This document shows positions 17,317 to 27,761 of a stretch of 64,000 bases of DNA, piece after piece. Within the stretch, counting starts at the first letter, position 1. The number at the start of each line of letters is the position of its first letter. A model generated the notes under the pieces. The model did not search any database and was not told where the DNA came from. It saw only the letters and a program-made list of their open reading frames with translations. The stretch covers positions 62,001 through 126,000 of the forward strand of contig NZ_JAEIOI010000005.1 of the NCBI RefSeq assembly GCF_021375795.1, read 5' to 3'. A program made the position numbers and the translations under genes. The DNA comes from Pseudomonas anguilliseptica. GTDB lineage: Bacteria > Pseudomonadota > Gammaproteobacteria > Pseudomonadales > Pseudomonadaceae.

Positions 17317-17748
17317 TCAGGCTTTGGCAGCCGCCAGAAAAGGTGCCAGACGCCGGCCCATTTCGTCACCCAAGGCTTGCAGGCCGCTCATGGGACGAAC
17401 CATCACCTCAAAATCAACAATCTTGCCGCTTTCATCAAAGCGGATCATGTCGATACCCTTGAGTTCGCGCTCGCCCACCTTGGCACTGAACTCCAGCACC
17501 ACGTTGAGGCCATCGGCACTGGCCAACTCGCGGTGGTAAGCAAAATCGACAAATACCTTGCTCACCGTATTCAGAATCAGCGACACCACGGGCGCACCGG
17601 CATAAGGCTTGTAAGCCATGGGCGAGCGAAACACCGCCTGCGGGTGCAACAGTTCTGGCAATGGACTCAGGTCATTGTTCTGCATCAGGGTATGCCAGCG
17701 CGCCAGCGTGGCAGCGGCGGCCGGTTGCAGTTGAGCATTCTCAGTCAC
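17317..17748 (-). CDS. NTF2/SnoaL-like fold protein
   Basis: The start is probably GTG at 17748 (MTENAQLQP), with AAGGAGAA 3 bp upstream of the codon's spacer, rather than an upstream ATG; this gives 143 residues. The cone-shaped NTF2-like pattern is visible: helix (LARWHTLMQNNDLSPLPELL), HPQAVFRSPM, then beta-strands ending in IDMIRFDESGKIVDFEVMVR. Such proteins are isomerases, dehydratases or ligand binders, and no specific catalytic set is evident. It sits after fadH on the same strand but behind the fadH terminator, so it may be expressed separately. Confidence 0.75.
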   Translation of the reverse strand: MTENAQLQPAAAATLARWHTLMQNNDLSPLPELLHPQAVFRSPMAYKPYAGAPVVSLILNTVSKVFVDFAYHRELASADGLNVVLEFSAKVGERELKGIDMIRFDESGKIVDFEVMVRPMSGLQALGDEMGRRLAPFLAAAKA

Positions 17749-17782
17749 GGGCTTCTCCTTGTTGTTGTGAGCCACATGCAAA

Positions 17783-17805
17783 ACGCCCCGCACAAGGCGG
17801 GGCGT
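17783..17805 (-). terminator. Rho-independent terminator of fadH
   Basis: ACGCCCCGC, loop ACAAG, GCGGGGCGT forms a perfect 9-bp stem 7 bp past the fadH stop. On the minus strand it is followed by TTTT. It lies in the leader of the NTF2-like gene. Confidence 0.85.
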
Positions 17806-17811
17806 CGGTTA

Positions 17812-20066
<2,255 letters not shown>

Positions 20067-21104
20067 ATGAAAACCACACGGGTCAAACTGGGCGATCTTT
20101 CCGTTGGCTTTGTCGACAACCTGGCTGATGCCATGCGCCACTGCGGACACAACCCACAGCCCTTGCTCGACAGCTACGGCCTGGATGCCGCACGCCTGGC
20201 CGAACCGCGCGCCCGACTGTCGATCCCGCGTTATATGCGCCTGGGCCATACCGCCATCCAGCAATGCAATCAGCCCGGACTCGGCCTGCTGATGGGCCAG
20301 GCCAGCCGCCTGAGCCAGGTCGGCCTCGCCGGCGTAACCGCAGCGCAAGCGCCGACTGTGCGCGAGGCAGCACGCGCACTGATCCGCTTCGAACCCCTGT
20401 ATGCCGCCAATTACCGCGGCCAGTCGAGCCTGCACGAAGATCATCAGGGCGCCTGGCTGCGCTTCTATTCGATCAGCCCGTATAACGCCTACAACCGCTT
20501 CGTGGTCGATTCGGTATTGGCCAGTTGGACGCAGCAGTTGAGCCGGCTGGCGCAACAGCCCCTGCCGGTGGAGAAAGTGCAGATTGAATTTCCCGCGCCA
20601 GATTACGCGGCGCAGTACGGCGAATTGTTCGCCTGCCCGGTGGAGTTTGCCAGCGAGCATAACCAGCTGCGCCTGAGCCAGCAGAGCCTGAACCTGCGCA
20701 ACCCGGAGCACTGCCCGAGCACCTGGCGGCACCTACTGGAAATCTGTGAACGGGAACTGACGCAACTGACCCGCACGCGCAACCTGCGCGAGCGCATTAC
20801 TCAGCTGCTCGGCCCGCTGCTGCATGGCCGCGAGCCGGACTTGGCGGAAGTGGCTGCACGCCTGCAGCTACCGACCTGGACCCTGCGGCGCAAACTGGCC
20901 GAAGAAGGCACGCAGTTTCGCAGCATCCTCAACGACACTCGCCGCGACCTGGCCATGGCCTATATCCGTGACACCGAACTGGCCTTTGGTGAAATCGCCT
21001 ACCTGCTCGGCTTTGCCTCGGCAGAAGCCTTCCAGCGCGCGTTTAAACGCTGGAACCAGAAAACCCCGGGCGAGTATCGCCGCGAACAACGTCGGGAACT
21101 CTAG
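20067..21104 (+). CDS. AraC-family transcriptional regulator
   Basis: The 345-residue protein has an N-terminal ligand-sensing domain of the arabinose-binding-like type used by OruR-like AraC regulators (PREAARALIRFEPLY-type segment around residue 105). The C-terminal tandem HTH (about 255-340) includes DLAEVAARLQLPTWTLRRKL and the second-helix signature FASAEAFQRAFKRWNQKTPGEYR. It is divergent from fadH and probably controls it in response to a fatty-acid-derived signal; that link is inference from position. Confidence 0.9.
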   Translation: MKTTRVKLGDLSVGFVDNLADAMRHCGHNPQPLLDSYGLDAARLAEPRARLSIPRYMRLGHTAIQQCNQPGLGLLMGQASRLSQVGLAGVTAAQAPTVREAARALIRFEPLYAANYRGQSSLHEDHQGAWLRFYSISPYNAYNRFVVDSVLASWTQQLSRLAQQPLPVEKVQIEFPAPDYAAQYGELFACPVEFASEHNQLRLSQQSLNLRNPEHCPSTWRHLLEICERELTQLTRTRNLRERITQLLGPLLHGREPDLAEVAARLQLPTWTLRRKLAEEGTQFRSILNDTRRDLAMAYIRDTELAFGEIAYLLGFASAEAFQRAFKRWNQKTPGEYRREQRREL

Positions 21105-21118
21105 CCGCGCATAACGGA

Positions 21119-21205
21119 TCAGAGCTCGGTGGCGTCTTCGTCACGCTCCGGCACATCCTGCTCGGTGGCACGAGCTTCCAGCAGCTCTTCTTGATAATCG
21201 TCCAT
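21119..21205 (-). CDS. 28-residue acidic small protein (candidate)
   Basis: An ATG at 21205 is preceded by an excellent GGGAGGAA Shine-Dalgarno (8 bp spacing). It opens a 28-codon frame starting MDDYQEELLEARATEQ and ending DEDATEL, with TGA at 21121-21119. The peptide is strongly acidic (ten Asp/Glu plus the C-terminal segment), without Cys or a hydrophobic stretch. It lies between the AraC regulator and the tRNA terminator, antisense to nothing. I recall similar tiny acidic ORFs in other pseudomonads but cannot verify. No function is known. Confidence 0.55.
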   Translation of the reverse strand: MDDYQEELLEARATEQDVPERDEDATEL

Positions 21206-21357
21206 TGCCTGTTCCTCCCACTCAATATGTCAGCAACCGCTCATTGCACAAACAAAGAGCATGCCAATCAAGCTAGAGCAGGCAGATGAACGCAAGATGA
21301 CAGGTTGTCGCGCAACAACCGAAAAGCGGCCGCAATTAAATCACGGGCAATAAAAAA

Positions 21358-21381
21358 CCCGCTGATATCGCTATCAGCGGG
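21358..21381 (-). terminator. Terminator of the tRNA operon
   Basis: CCCGCTGATA, loop TCGC, TATCAGCGGG forms a perfect 10-bp stem, followed on the minus strand by TTTTTT. It lies 12 bp beyond the second tRNA-Asp. Confidence 0.9.
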
Positions 21382-21392
21382 CTTCCTATATA

Positions 21393-21469
21393 TGGCGCAG
21401 CGGACGGGACTCGAACCCGCGACCCCCGGCGTGACAGGCCGGTATTCTAACCGACTGAACTACCGCTGC
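21393..21469 (-). tRNA. tRNA-Asp (GTC), copy 2
   Basis: The 77-nt cloverleaf starts GCAGCGGTAG. The anticodon loop CCTGTCACG reads GTC, the T arm is GGGTTCGAGTC, and CCA is encoded. It is the last tRNA before the terminator and identical to copy 1 over the mature sequence. Confidence 0.97.
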
Positions 21470-21568
21470 ATGTCGGTGGACTTGCGTCCGTAGAACTCTT
21501 GCTTCGTCTGATGAAGTAGCCTGTTACGGCTTTTCATCTCAACCTGAGCGAACTCAAGCTGGAAAATA

Positions 21569-21645
21569 TGGCGCAGCGGACGGGACTCGAACCCGCGACC
21601 CCCGGCGTGACAGGCCGGTATTCTAACCGACTGAACTACCGCTGC
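21569..21645 (-). tRNA. tRNA-Asp (GTC), copy 1
   Basis: This 77-nt gene is identical to the second copy at 21393-21469, with anticodon GTC and encoded CCA. The identity extends upstream into the flank (CGGTGGACTT-like sequence), so the pair arose by tandem duplication of gene plus spacer. Confidence 0.97.
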
Positions 21646-21677
21646 GCGTCGGTGGACTTTCGTCCAATTCACAAGAG

Positions 21678-21753
21678 TGGTGGGTGATGACGGGATCGAA
21701 CCGCCGACCCTCTGCTTGTAAGGCAGATGCTCTCCCAGCTGAGCTAATCACCC
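21678..21753 (-). tRNA. tRNA-Val (TAC)
   Basis: The 76-nt cloverleaf starts GGGTGATTAGCTCAGC. The anticodon loop CTTACAA reads TAC, the T arm is GGTTCGATCC, and CCA is encoded. It is the first gene of the tRNA operon, directly behind the promoter at 21772-21800. Confidence 0.97.
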
Positions 21754-21771
21754 GCTGCTTGCGAGGCGCGA

Positions 21772-21800
21772 AATTTACGCAAGGCCCGCACCTAAGTCAA
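21772..21800 (-). promoter_or_regulatory. Sigma-70 promoter of the tRNA-Val/tRNA-Asp operon
   Basis: On the minus strand TTGACT (21800-21795) and TAAATT (21777-21772) are separated by exactly 17 bp. A GC-rich discriminator GCGCCTCGC follows, as expected of stringently controlled stable-RNA promoters. tRNA-Val begins 19 bp further on. Confidence 0.85.
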
Positions 21801-21878
21801 CACCCCGCTTAAAGTTTTTCTAAAAAAGTGCAAAAACTGCTGCCCTTCCCAGGTGCCACTGAAAGGCTCGCCGCACCA

Positions 21879-22400
21879 TTATTGCGCCACCCGCAGACTT
21901 AACCGAGCTGCGACCTTATTGTCATCCGCGCGATCCAACCCGGCTTCGGCGATTTGCACGCCCTGCTCTTGCAGCACAGTGAGCCAGCGCAGCAACTGCG
22001 CAAAGGGGGCCGGTTGCAGGTTGAGCTGCAACGCACCGTCGCCAGCATTGTCCAGCCGCTCGATGGTCAGCCCCTGAGTCGCCGCACTGGCAGTCACGGT
22101 GCCTTGCAGGCGCGCCGGATCAATACTCTGCTGCGGTGCACTGGCCAAGCCGCGCGCCGCCGGTGCCTGGCTCTGCAGATAGGCATGCAGTTCGCGCTGA
22201 GTTTCAAAGGCGCTACGCGCGGCCTGCAGACGCTGCTGAGCCGGTTGCCAGAGCGTCAGATAAAGCAGCACCAACACCAGGAACAGCGCCAGGCTGCCGA
22301 GGGCGAGTTGTTCACGGGGGGGCAGGCTGCGCCAACGTTGCACCAGCTGCGAGTTATCCAGTTGCGCGGTAAAACCCTTGCCTTGCGAAGTCATGCTCAT
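21879..22400 (-). CDS. gspM: Type II secretion system protein M (XcpZ)
   Basis: The 173-residue protein has a short cytoplasmic N-terminus, one TM helix (about 35-52, LGSLALFLVLVLLYLTLW) and a periplasmic ferredoxin-like domain. This is GspM architecture; it partners GspL in the inner-membrane platform. It is last in the leftward gspE-M operon, overlapping gspL by 4 bp. Confidence 0.93.
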   Translation of the reverse strand: MSMTSQGKGFTAQLDNSQLVQRWRSLPPREQLALGSLALFLVLVLLYLTLWQPAQQRLQAARSAFETQRELHAYLQSQAPAARGLASAPQQSIDPARLQGTVTASAATQGLTIERLDNAGDGALQLNLQPAPFAQLLRWLTVLQEQGVQIAEAGLDRADDNKVAARLSLRVAQ

Positions 22401-23527
22401 CCTCCAATCACCACGCGCGCACTGACGCCTGCGCCTTCCCGACTGGCCGAACCCAGCTGTACCGCCAGACCGCTTTCCTGCAAACGTTCACGCAGGCGTT
22501 CCAGCTCAGCAAAACCCGGAGCCTGCACCTGCATGGCCAGATCCCCGCGCACCTCGCTGAAATCCACCTGGCTGATCTGCACCTGGCCACCCACCATTGC
22601 ACCACTGACCTGAGCGAGCAGGCCGAGCAGACGATTGTGTCCGGCGCCGGCACTGCCTTGCAGATGCTGATCAAGCTGCGCACGCAGATTGACCAGCTTG
22701 CTGTCCTGAGGGAACAGCTCCTTGTACAGCGCCGCACTGGCCGCCGCGTATTCATCCGCCTGCCGTTGCAGATGCCAGGCCTGAGCCAGGTTGAAGCCCC
22801 ACTGCAACACCAGCCACATGCCCACCAGTCCCAGCAGCGGTCGCCAACGTTGCCATTGACCGCCACTGGACTGAACGGCGAATTCACCTTGCGCCAGGTT
22901 ATTGCGCAGCGGTTGCTGGGCCAGCCAAACAAAGGGATCGACCAGCGCCATCGTTTCATCCACTGGCTGCGGCGCGCGATGCTGCGCATCACACCAGGCC
23001 ACCTGCGGTTGCACACACAAGGGGCTCAGCTGCGGCCAGTCCTGCGCTTGCAAGGCCATCCGCGTGACATTCTCACCGCCCAGCAACCAGCGCCCGTGCA
23101 GTGGCAGCAGCGCCGTTCCCGGCCCTGGCAACAGGTCGGCATCCACGGCAATCGCCTGGGGTGGCACTGCACACAAGGCCAGCCAGGCCGATAACCAGCT
23201 GCGGCGCACGGCAAATACCCGATGACGTCCATCGGCCAACGGCTCGCCCAGGGCCAGATGCATCAGCTCGACCTCTTCGGCAAGCAACTCTTCCACCGCA
23301 AATGGCAGCGCCTGACGCAACCAACGGGCCTTGCGCGTTGGCAGATTGACCGCGCAGGACGTCACCGCCTCGACGGGCAGTACCAGGGTCCAGTTGCCGG
23401 TCAACTGCGCTTGCACCGCCTCGAACGCCAGGGTTTCGCTCACCCCGGCCACCACCCGCTGCACTGGCAGCTCGGCCTGTGCCGCGCTGCATGCGGCCGG
23501 CGGCAGGAACACATAGGTCTGACTCAT
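22397..23527 (-). CDS. gspL: Type II secretion system protein L (XcpY)
   Basis: The 376-residue protein has a cytoplasmic actin-like domain (1-230) that recruits the GspE ATPase, a single TM segment near GLVGMWLVLQWGFNLAQ (about 235-255), and a periplasmic ferredoxin-like domain that pairs with GspM. Length and position match XcpY. ATGA overlaps occur on both sides. Confidence 0.94.
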   Translation of the reverse strand: MSQTYVFLPPAACSAAQAELPVQRVVAGVSETLAFEAVQAQLTGNWTLVLPVEAVTSCAVNLPTRKARWLRQALPFAVEELLAEEVELMHLALGEPLADGRHRVFAVRRSWLSAWLALCAVPPQAIAVDADLLPGPGTALLPLHGRWLLGGENVTRMALQAQDWPQLSPLCVQPQVAWCDAQHRAPQPVDETMALVDPFVWLAQQPLRNNLAQGEFAVQSSGGQWQRWRPLLGLVGMWLVLQWGFNLAQAWHLQRQADEYAAASAALYKELFPQDSKLVNLRAQLDQHLQGSAGAGHNRLLGLLAQVSGAMVGGQVQISQVDFSEVRGDLAMQVQAPGFAELERLRERLQESGLAVQLGSASREGAGVSARVVIGG

Positions 23528-24489
23528 GGTTGCACTTCCTCGACAGGCACTGGCGCCATTGCGCCCTGCCCCAGATCACGGGCTAGAACATATACGCGAC
23601 CATCACTGGCACGTTGCACGGTGCTGCGCAGAATCTGTCGGCGCTCGCCGACCGTGACCTCGCTCACCACCTGAAAATACTGGCTACCCACTGCCAGGCC
23701 CTGGCTTTGCACCTGCAAACCGCTGAGCTGGGCCATAAAGCTCGGCAGATCACGATAGCCCTCGCTGCCCCGCGCAGCGACCAACCCCTGCGCCGTACTC
23801 AGCGGTAGCCCTTCTGCCAGGCTGGCCAGCACCCGCGCACTGGCCGTGTTGACGTTGAGGGTGGCGTCGGCCGGCAAAGCGCTGACATACGGCAACAGAC
23901 GCTGATAGTCCGCCTCGCTCATCTCCAGCAGCAGACGCAACTCGGAGACATCAGCCAGCTCGCGGTTGCCAGCCCGATAAGGCGGCTGCGCCAGCAGGTA
24001 CTGGTTATCTTCGGCACCGTAACCACCATTGGGCTGGTCATCGCCATCCAGCCAGTCGAGCAGACGCTCGGCGTAAGGCGTGTCGATCTGCAAACCGAGC
24101 AACAGGCGACGCAATTGCCCGACTGCCGCCTCGTTGGGCTGGCCCTGACGCAACAGGCTGTTGAGGTTGAAGCGCCCTGTCGGATCGCTGATCTGCACCC
24201 GCAGCGCACCGCCTTCATCCAGACTGAACGGAGGACGCGGTTTGGCCCAGACCTCGGCAAGATGATCAATTGGCGCGCGCGGGTCGCCCTGGCGCAGGTC
24301 GCGCTGCAAGATGGCCTTGGCCAGGGTTTCGCCGCCCAGGGCGTACTGCCAGGCCTGACGCACATGCAGCTGATTGGCGCTGCTGCGGATCGACAGCTGC
24401 TGGCGCGCGATGATTCCGGCGCTGACCACCGTGACCACCACAACCACGAGCAGCACGGTGATCAGTGCCATACCCCGCTGCCGCCTCAT
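23524..24489 (-). CDS. gspK: Type II secretion minor pseudopilin K (XcpX)
   Basis: The 321-residue protein has the prepilin-type leader MRRQRG followed by MALITVLLVVVVV. As is diagnostic for GspK, the mature peptide lacks Glu at position 5 (here Thr). The long globular domain matches GspK and caps the pseudopilus tip with GspI and GspJ. It is encoded with 4-bp overlaps within the xcp operon. Confidence 0.95.
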   Translation of the reverse strand: MRRQRGMALITVLLVVVVVTVVSAGIIARQQLSIRSSANQLHVRQAWQYALGGETLAKAILQRDLRQGDPRAPIDHLAEVWAKPRPPFSLDEGGALRVQISDPTGRFNLNSLLRQGQPNEAAVGQLRRLLLGLQIDTPYAERLLDWLDGDDQPNGGYGAEDNQYLLAQPPYRAGNRELADVSELRLLLEMSEADYQRLLPYVSALPADATLNVNTASARVLASLAEGLPLSTAQGLVAARGSEGYRDLPSFMAQLSGLQVQSQGLAVGSQYFQVVSEVTVGERRQILRSTVQRASDGRVYVLARDLGQGAMAPVPVEEVQP

Positions 24490-25184
24490 GGCTGCACCTG
24501 CGCAGCCGAGTCATCACCCGCGTCACCAGGGTCGGCAGGATTCTCGCCCGGGGCTTGTTGCGCCAGGCGCTCGGGCAAACCTTCCGGCAAGCGCAGCAGA
24601 CGCCGCACCTCGCCATAACGGCGATGCTGCAAGACCAGCTCAATGGCTTGCGGCAGCACCTTGAGTGCCTCGTCGGGGTTCTTTTCCAGCGGCGGCCAGC
24701 TGCTCTGCCAGAGACCTTGCTGATCCAGATAACGCAGCTGCAGCTGTGTCACACCATCCAGTGCCTGCTGAATCTGCGGCTGGCTGTCCTGCGCCTGGTC
24801 CAGCACGGTCCAGTAGTGCCGCTGCCATTGTTCACCACTGAGCTGCCAGCGCACCCGTTGCAGACTGGCCCGTGGCTGCCCAAGCGGATTGCGCCAGCCG
24901 CTGCGGGTCAGTTCCAGCGCCGGGCTTTCCAGGTCTTCACCGAGCAGGGCCGCACGCGGGTCGCCAAACGGATCACGCGTCGGGCGCACCTGCACTTGCA
25001 GCACATCCCGCTCAAACGCCGCCATGGCTCGCACCAGCTCACGCAGTTGCTGTTCGTGGGCACGAGTGACCTTATCGGTTTGCAACACACTGTCGAGCAT
25101 GCGGTAGGTGCCCAGACCCAACAATGCAAAGATGGCGATGGCAATCAGCAGTTCGAGCAGGGTGAAACCACGCGCCCGCCTCAT
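24486..25184 (-). CDS. gspJ: Type II secretion minor pseudopilin J (XcpW)
   Basis: This 232-residue protein has the prepilin signal MRRARG then FTLLELLIAIAIFALLG, with Glu5 present. It forms the tip complex with GspI and GspK. The ATG overlaps the gspI stop by 4 bp. A run of proline/asparagine residues at the very C-terminus (ENPADPGDAGDD) is an acidic extension. Confidence 0.95.
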   Translation of the reverse strand: MRRARGFTLLELLIAIAIFALLGLGTYRMLDSVLQTDKVTRAHEQQLRELVRAMAAFERDVLQVQVRPTRDPFGDPRAALLGEDLESPALELTRSGWRNPLGQPRASLQRVRWQLSGEQWQRHYWTVLDQAQDSQPQIQQALDGVTQLQLRYLDQQGLWQSSWPPLEKNPDEALKVLPQAIELVLQHRRYGEVRRLLRLPEGLPERLAQQAPGENPADPGDAGDDSAAQVQP

Positions 25185-25570
25185 TGCATCACCCCGAGAA
25201 AGCCATTGAGGCTGACCACGGCGCTCTCACGCACCTCGCCTGCGGCACGCTGCTCAGGCATGGGAGCGACCCACAGGGTTACGCGGCGCATATCCGGCTC
25301 GCTGGTGCCCTGCACCTCGCTTTGCCACTGCCAGCGGCGCCCGGCGAACTCCACCTCACCCTGCTCACGACCATCAGCCACCGGGCTTTGCGACAACTGC
25401 AGCTCCGTCAGGCGGTTATCGGCGATCCACATGGCCAGGGTTTTCTCTTCCAATCGCGAGGCGGTCTGCAGGCTACGCGCTGTGGCGCTCAACACACTGG
25501 CCGCGACCAGGGCGAAAATCGCCAGCGCCACCAGCACTTCAAGCAAGGTGAAGCCCTGCACACGCTTCAT
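25181..25570 (-). CDS. gspI: Type II secretion minor pseudopilin I (XcpV)
   Basis: The 129-residue protein has prepilin leader MKRVQG and mature FTLLEVLVALAIFAL with Glu5. Size and position are those of GspI, which nucleates the tip complex. It overlaps neighbours on both sides by 4 bp. Confidence 0.95.
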   Translation of the reverse strand: MKRVQGFTLLEVLVALAIFALVAASVLSATARSLQTASRLEEKTLAMWIADNRLTELQLSQSPVADGREQGEVEFAGRRWQWQSEVQGTSEPDMRRVTLWVAPMPEQRAAGEVRESAVVSLNGFLGVMQ

Positions 25571-26109
25571 CGACTGCGCCCTGCCGGTTGTTCAATCTCG
25601 ACTTTGGGCAGCTGAAAGCCATCACTGGCCAGTTGCAAGCGCAGGCCATTGGCCCGCCGCTCGTTCAAGCGCAGACGAAACGGGCTGATCTCGCCACTGG
25701 ATAACAACAGCAACTGCGGCACCAACGCACCTTTGCGCGCAGTTTCACCTTCCGGTGCTGGCAACTCCAGCGCCGTGCCTTCCAGCTCAACACTGAGTTC
25801 GGCCCAGGTTGGCAGGGCATGAGGTTTGTCATTCAGCGCCTGCCACTGCTGCTTGAGCGGCTCATAGCGCAGCACCTGATAGGCCTCGCGACTGAGCAAC
25901 AGGCCGTACTCCTGGTTGTCCAGCACGGCCTCTTCGGCGAGCACACCAATCAGCCCGGCCAGCCGTTCCGCTTCGTTATGCAACTCGCGTCCAGGGCCGG
26001 CAATGCCCACGCTGAGCACCGCAATACCGATCAGGCTGCCAAGAATCACCAGCACCACCAGCAGTTCGATCAGGGTAAAGCCCCCGGCCGGGCTCGGTTG
26101 CTGGCGCAT
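25567..26109 (-). CDS. gspH: Type II secretion minor pseudopilin H (XcpU)
   Basis: This 180-residue protein has a prepilin leader ending AGG, then FTLIELLVVLVILGSL, and a GspH-like domain. It connects the tip complex to the major pseudopilin shaft. It follows gspG by 5 bp and overlaps gspI by 4 bp. Confidence 0.95.
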   Translation of the reverse strand: MRQQPSPAGGFTLIELLVVLVILGSLIGIAVLSVGIAGPGRELHNEAERLAGLIGVLAEEAVLDNQEYGLLLSREAYQVLRYEPLKQQWQALNDKPHALPTWAELSVELEGTALELPAPEGETARKGALVPQLLLLSSGEISPFRLRLNERRANGLRLQLASDGFQLPKVEIEQPAGRSR

Positions 26110-26114
26110 AAGAA

Positions 26115-26540
26115 TCAGAGATCCCAGTTACCGATATCGGCATCCTGATCGCTGCCGCCTTCCTTACCGTCGGCGCCCAGGGAATACAGGTCGAAAGCCC
26201 CCTTGGTGCCCGGTGCCAGGTATTGGTAGACGTTGCCCCAGGGATCAACCGGCAAACGCTTGAGGTAACCGTCGCGGTTCCAGTTCTTCGGCTGCGGGTT
26301 GCCGGAGGGTTTCTTCACCAGCGCTTCCAGACCCTGCTGGGTGCTCGGGTAAGCATGGTTATCCAGCTTGTACATATCCAGCGCAGCCGCTACGGCCTTG
26401 ATATCGCCCTTGGCCACGGTGACCTTGGCCTGATCGGGCCGACTCATCACCTGCGGCACCACCAGGGCAGCCAGAATCCCCAGAATGACCACCACCACCA
26501 TGATTTCGATCAGCGTGAAACCGGATTGACGCTTATTCAC
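26115..26540 (-). CDS. gspG: Type II secretion major pseudopilin G (XcpT)
   Basis: The 141-residue protein starts at GTG (26540), with GGGGTAAG upstream, and reads MNKRQSG/FTLIEIMVVVVILGI. The C-terminal PWGNVYQYLAPG and LGADGKEGG segments are typical of GspG, including the calcium-binding loop region. It polymerises into the pseudopilus shaft. It needs the prepilin peptidase GspO/PilD, which is not in this window. Confidence 0.96.
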   Translation of the reverse strand: MNKRQSGFTLIEIMVVVVILGILAALVVPQVMSRPDQAKVTVAKGDIKAVAAALDMYKLDNHAYPSTQQGLEALVKKPSGNPQPKNWNRDGYLKRLPVDPWGNVYQYLAPGTKGAFDLYSLGADGKEGGSDQDADIGNWDL

Positions 26541-26543
26541 TGC

Positions 26544-27761
26544 TTACCCCACCAACTGATTGAGAGACAGAATCGGCAGCAGAATGGCCAGTACGATCAC
26601 CAGCACCACTGCCCCCATAAAGACCAGCATAAAGGGCTCGAACAGCCCCACCAGCAGCGCCACCTGGGCACCCAGATCGTTTTCCTGATTGCGCGCTGTA
26701 CGCGCCAGCATCTGGTCCAGCTCACCCGAGCGTTCGCCGCTGGCGATCATGTGCAGCATCATCGGCGGAAACTGACCGCTGGCTTCCAGCGCGCGGGTCA
26801 AGCTGCCACCTTCACGCACCTTCTGCGCGGCAATCACCACCTCAGCGCGAATCACCCGATTGGCGATCACCTGTGCGCCGATGCCCAGGGCTTCAACCAA
26901 TGGCACGCCGCTGCGAGTCAGAATCGCCAGGGTCGAGGCAAACCGTGCGCAGTCAGTGGCGCGAATCAAGCGCCCTACCAGCGGGATGCGCAGCAGCAAA
27001 CCGTGCCAGCGCGCTTTGAACGCATCATCACGCAACGCCCAACGCAGGGCGAACACACCCAGAATGACGAGAATCACCGCCAGCCAGCCCCAGCCCTTGA
27101 CCCAATCACTCAGGGCAATCAGACCGCGCGTGAGCGCCGGCAGGGTTTGTCCAGAGTCGACAAACACCCGCACCACGTCCGGCACCACATAACCCAGCAG
27201 GAAGCCAACAATCAGCAAGGACGCGCACATCAGAATCAGCGGATAGAGCAGCGCCAGCTGGATTTTCTGCCGCGACTGCTGACGTTGCTCGGTGTAGTCG
27301 GCCAATTGCTCCAACACCGGGCCCAGGTGGCCGGCATGCTCACCCGCCGCCACCGTTGCGCGGTACAGCTCAGGGAAAGCCGAGGGGAATTCTTTCAGAC
27401 TGCTGGCCAGATCATGACCTTCCAGCACCCGCGCACGCACCGCCAGCAACATGCTTTGAATGCGCGGCGAACTGGCCTGGGCAGCCGCCGCGCGCAGGGC
27501 TTCCTCAATCGGCAACGCCGCTTGCACCAGAGTCGCCAGTTGCCGGGTGATCAGCGCCAGATCGCGGGCGGAAATACCACGAGCAAAACTGAAGTGCGAA
27601 CCTGCGCCAGCCTGTTCACGGGTACGCGTGGCTTTGACATCCAGCGGCGCCAGCTGGCGCTCGCGCAGAATCTGCCGCACCTGACGCGCGCTGTCAGCTT
27701 CCAGCACACCCTTCTGCTGACGACCCTTACCGTCGAGGGCGAGGTATTCGAACGCGGCCAT
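26544..27761 (-). CDS. gspF: Type II secretion inner-membrane platform protein F (XcpS)
   Basis: The 405-residue protein has two homologous cytoplasmic domains ([18 protein letters not shown] start) and three TM segments near 170-200, 220-245 and 375-400. It anchors the pseudopilus assembly machinery and contacts the GspE ATPase. Its start overlaps the gspE stop by one base. Confidence 0.96.
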   Translation of the reverse strand: MAAFEYLALDGKGRQQKGVLEADSARQVRQILRERQLAPLDVKATRTREQAGAGSHFSFARGISARDLALITRQLATLVQAALPIEEALRAAAAQASSPRIQSMLLAVRARVLEGHDLASSLKEFPSAFPELYRATVAAGEHAGHLGPVLEQLADYTEQRQQSRQKIQLALLYPLILMCASLLIVGFLLGYVVPDVVRVFVDSGQTLPALTRGLIALSDWVKGWGWLAVILVILGVFALRWALRDDAFKARWHGLLLRIPLVGRLIRATDCARFASTLAILTRSGVPLVEALGIGAQVIANRVIRAEVVIAAQKVREGGSLTRALEASGQFPPMMLHMIASGERSGELDQMLARTARNQENDLGAQVALLVGLFEPFMLVFMGAVVLVIVLAILLPILSLNQLVG

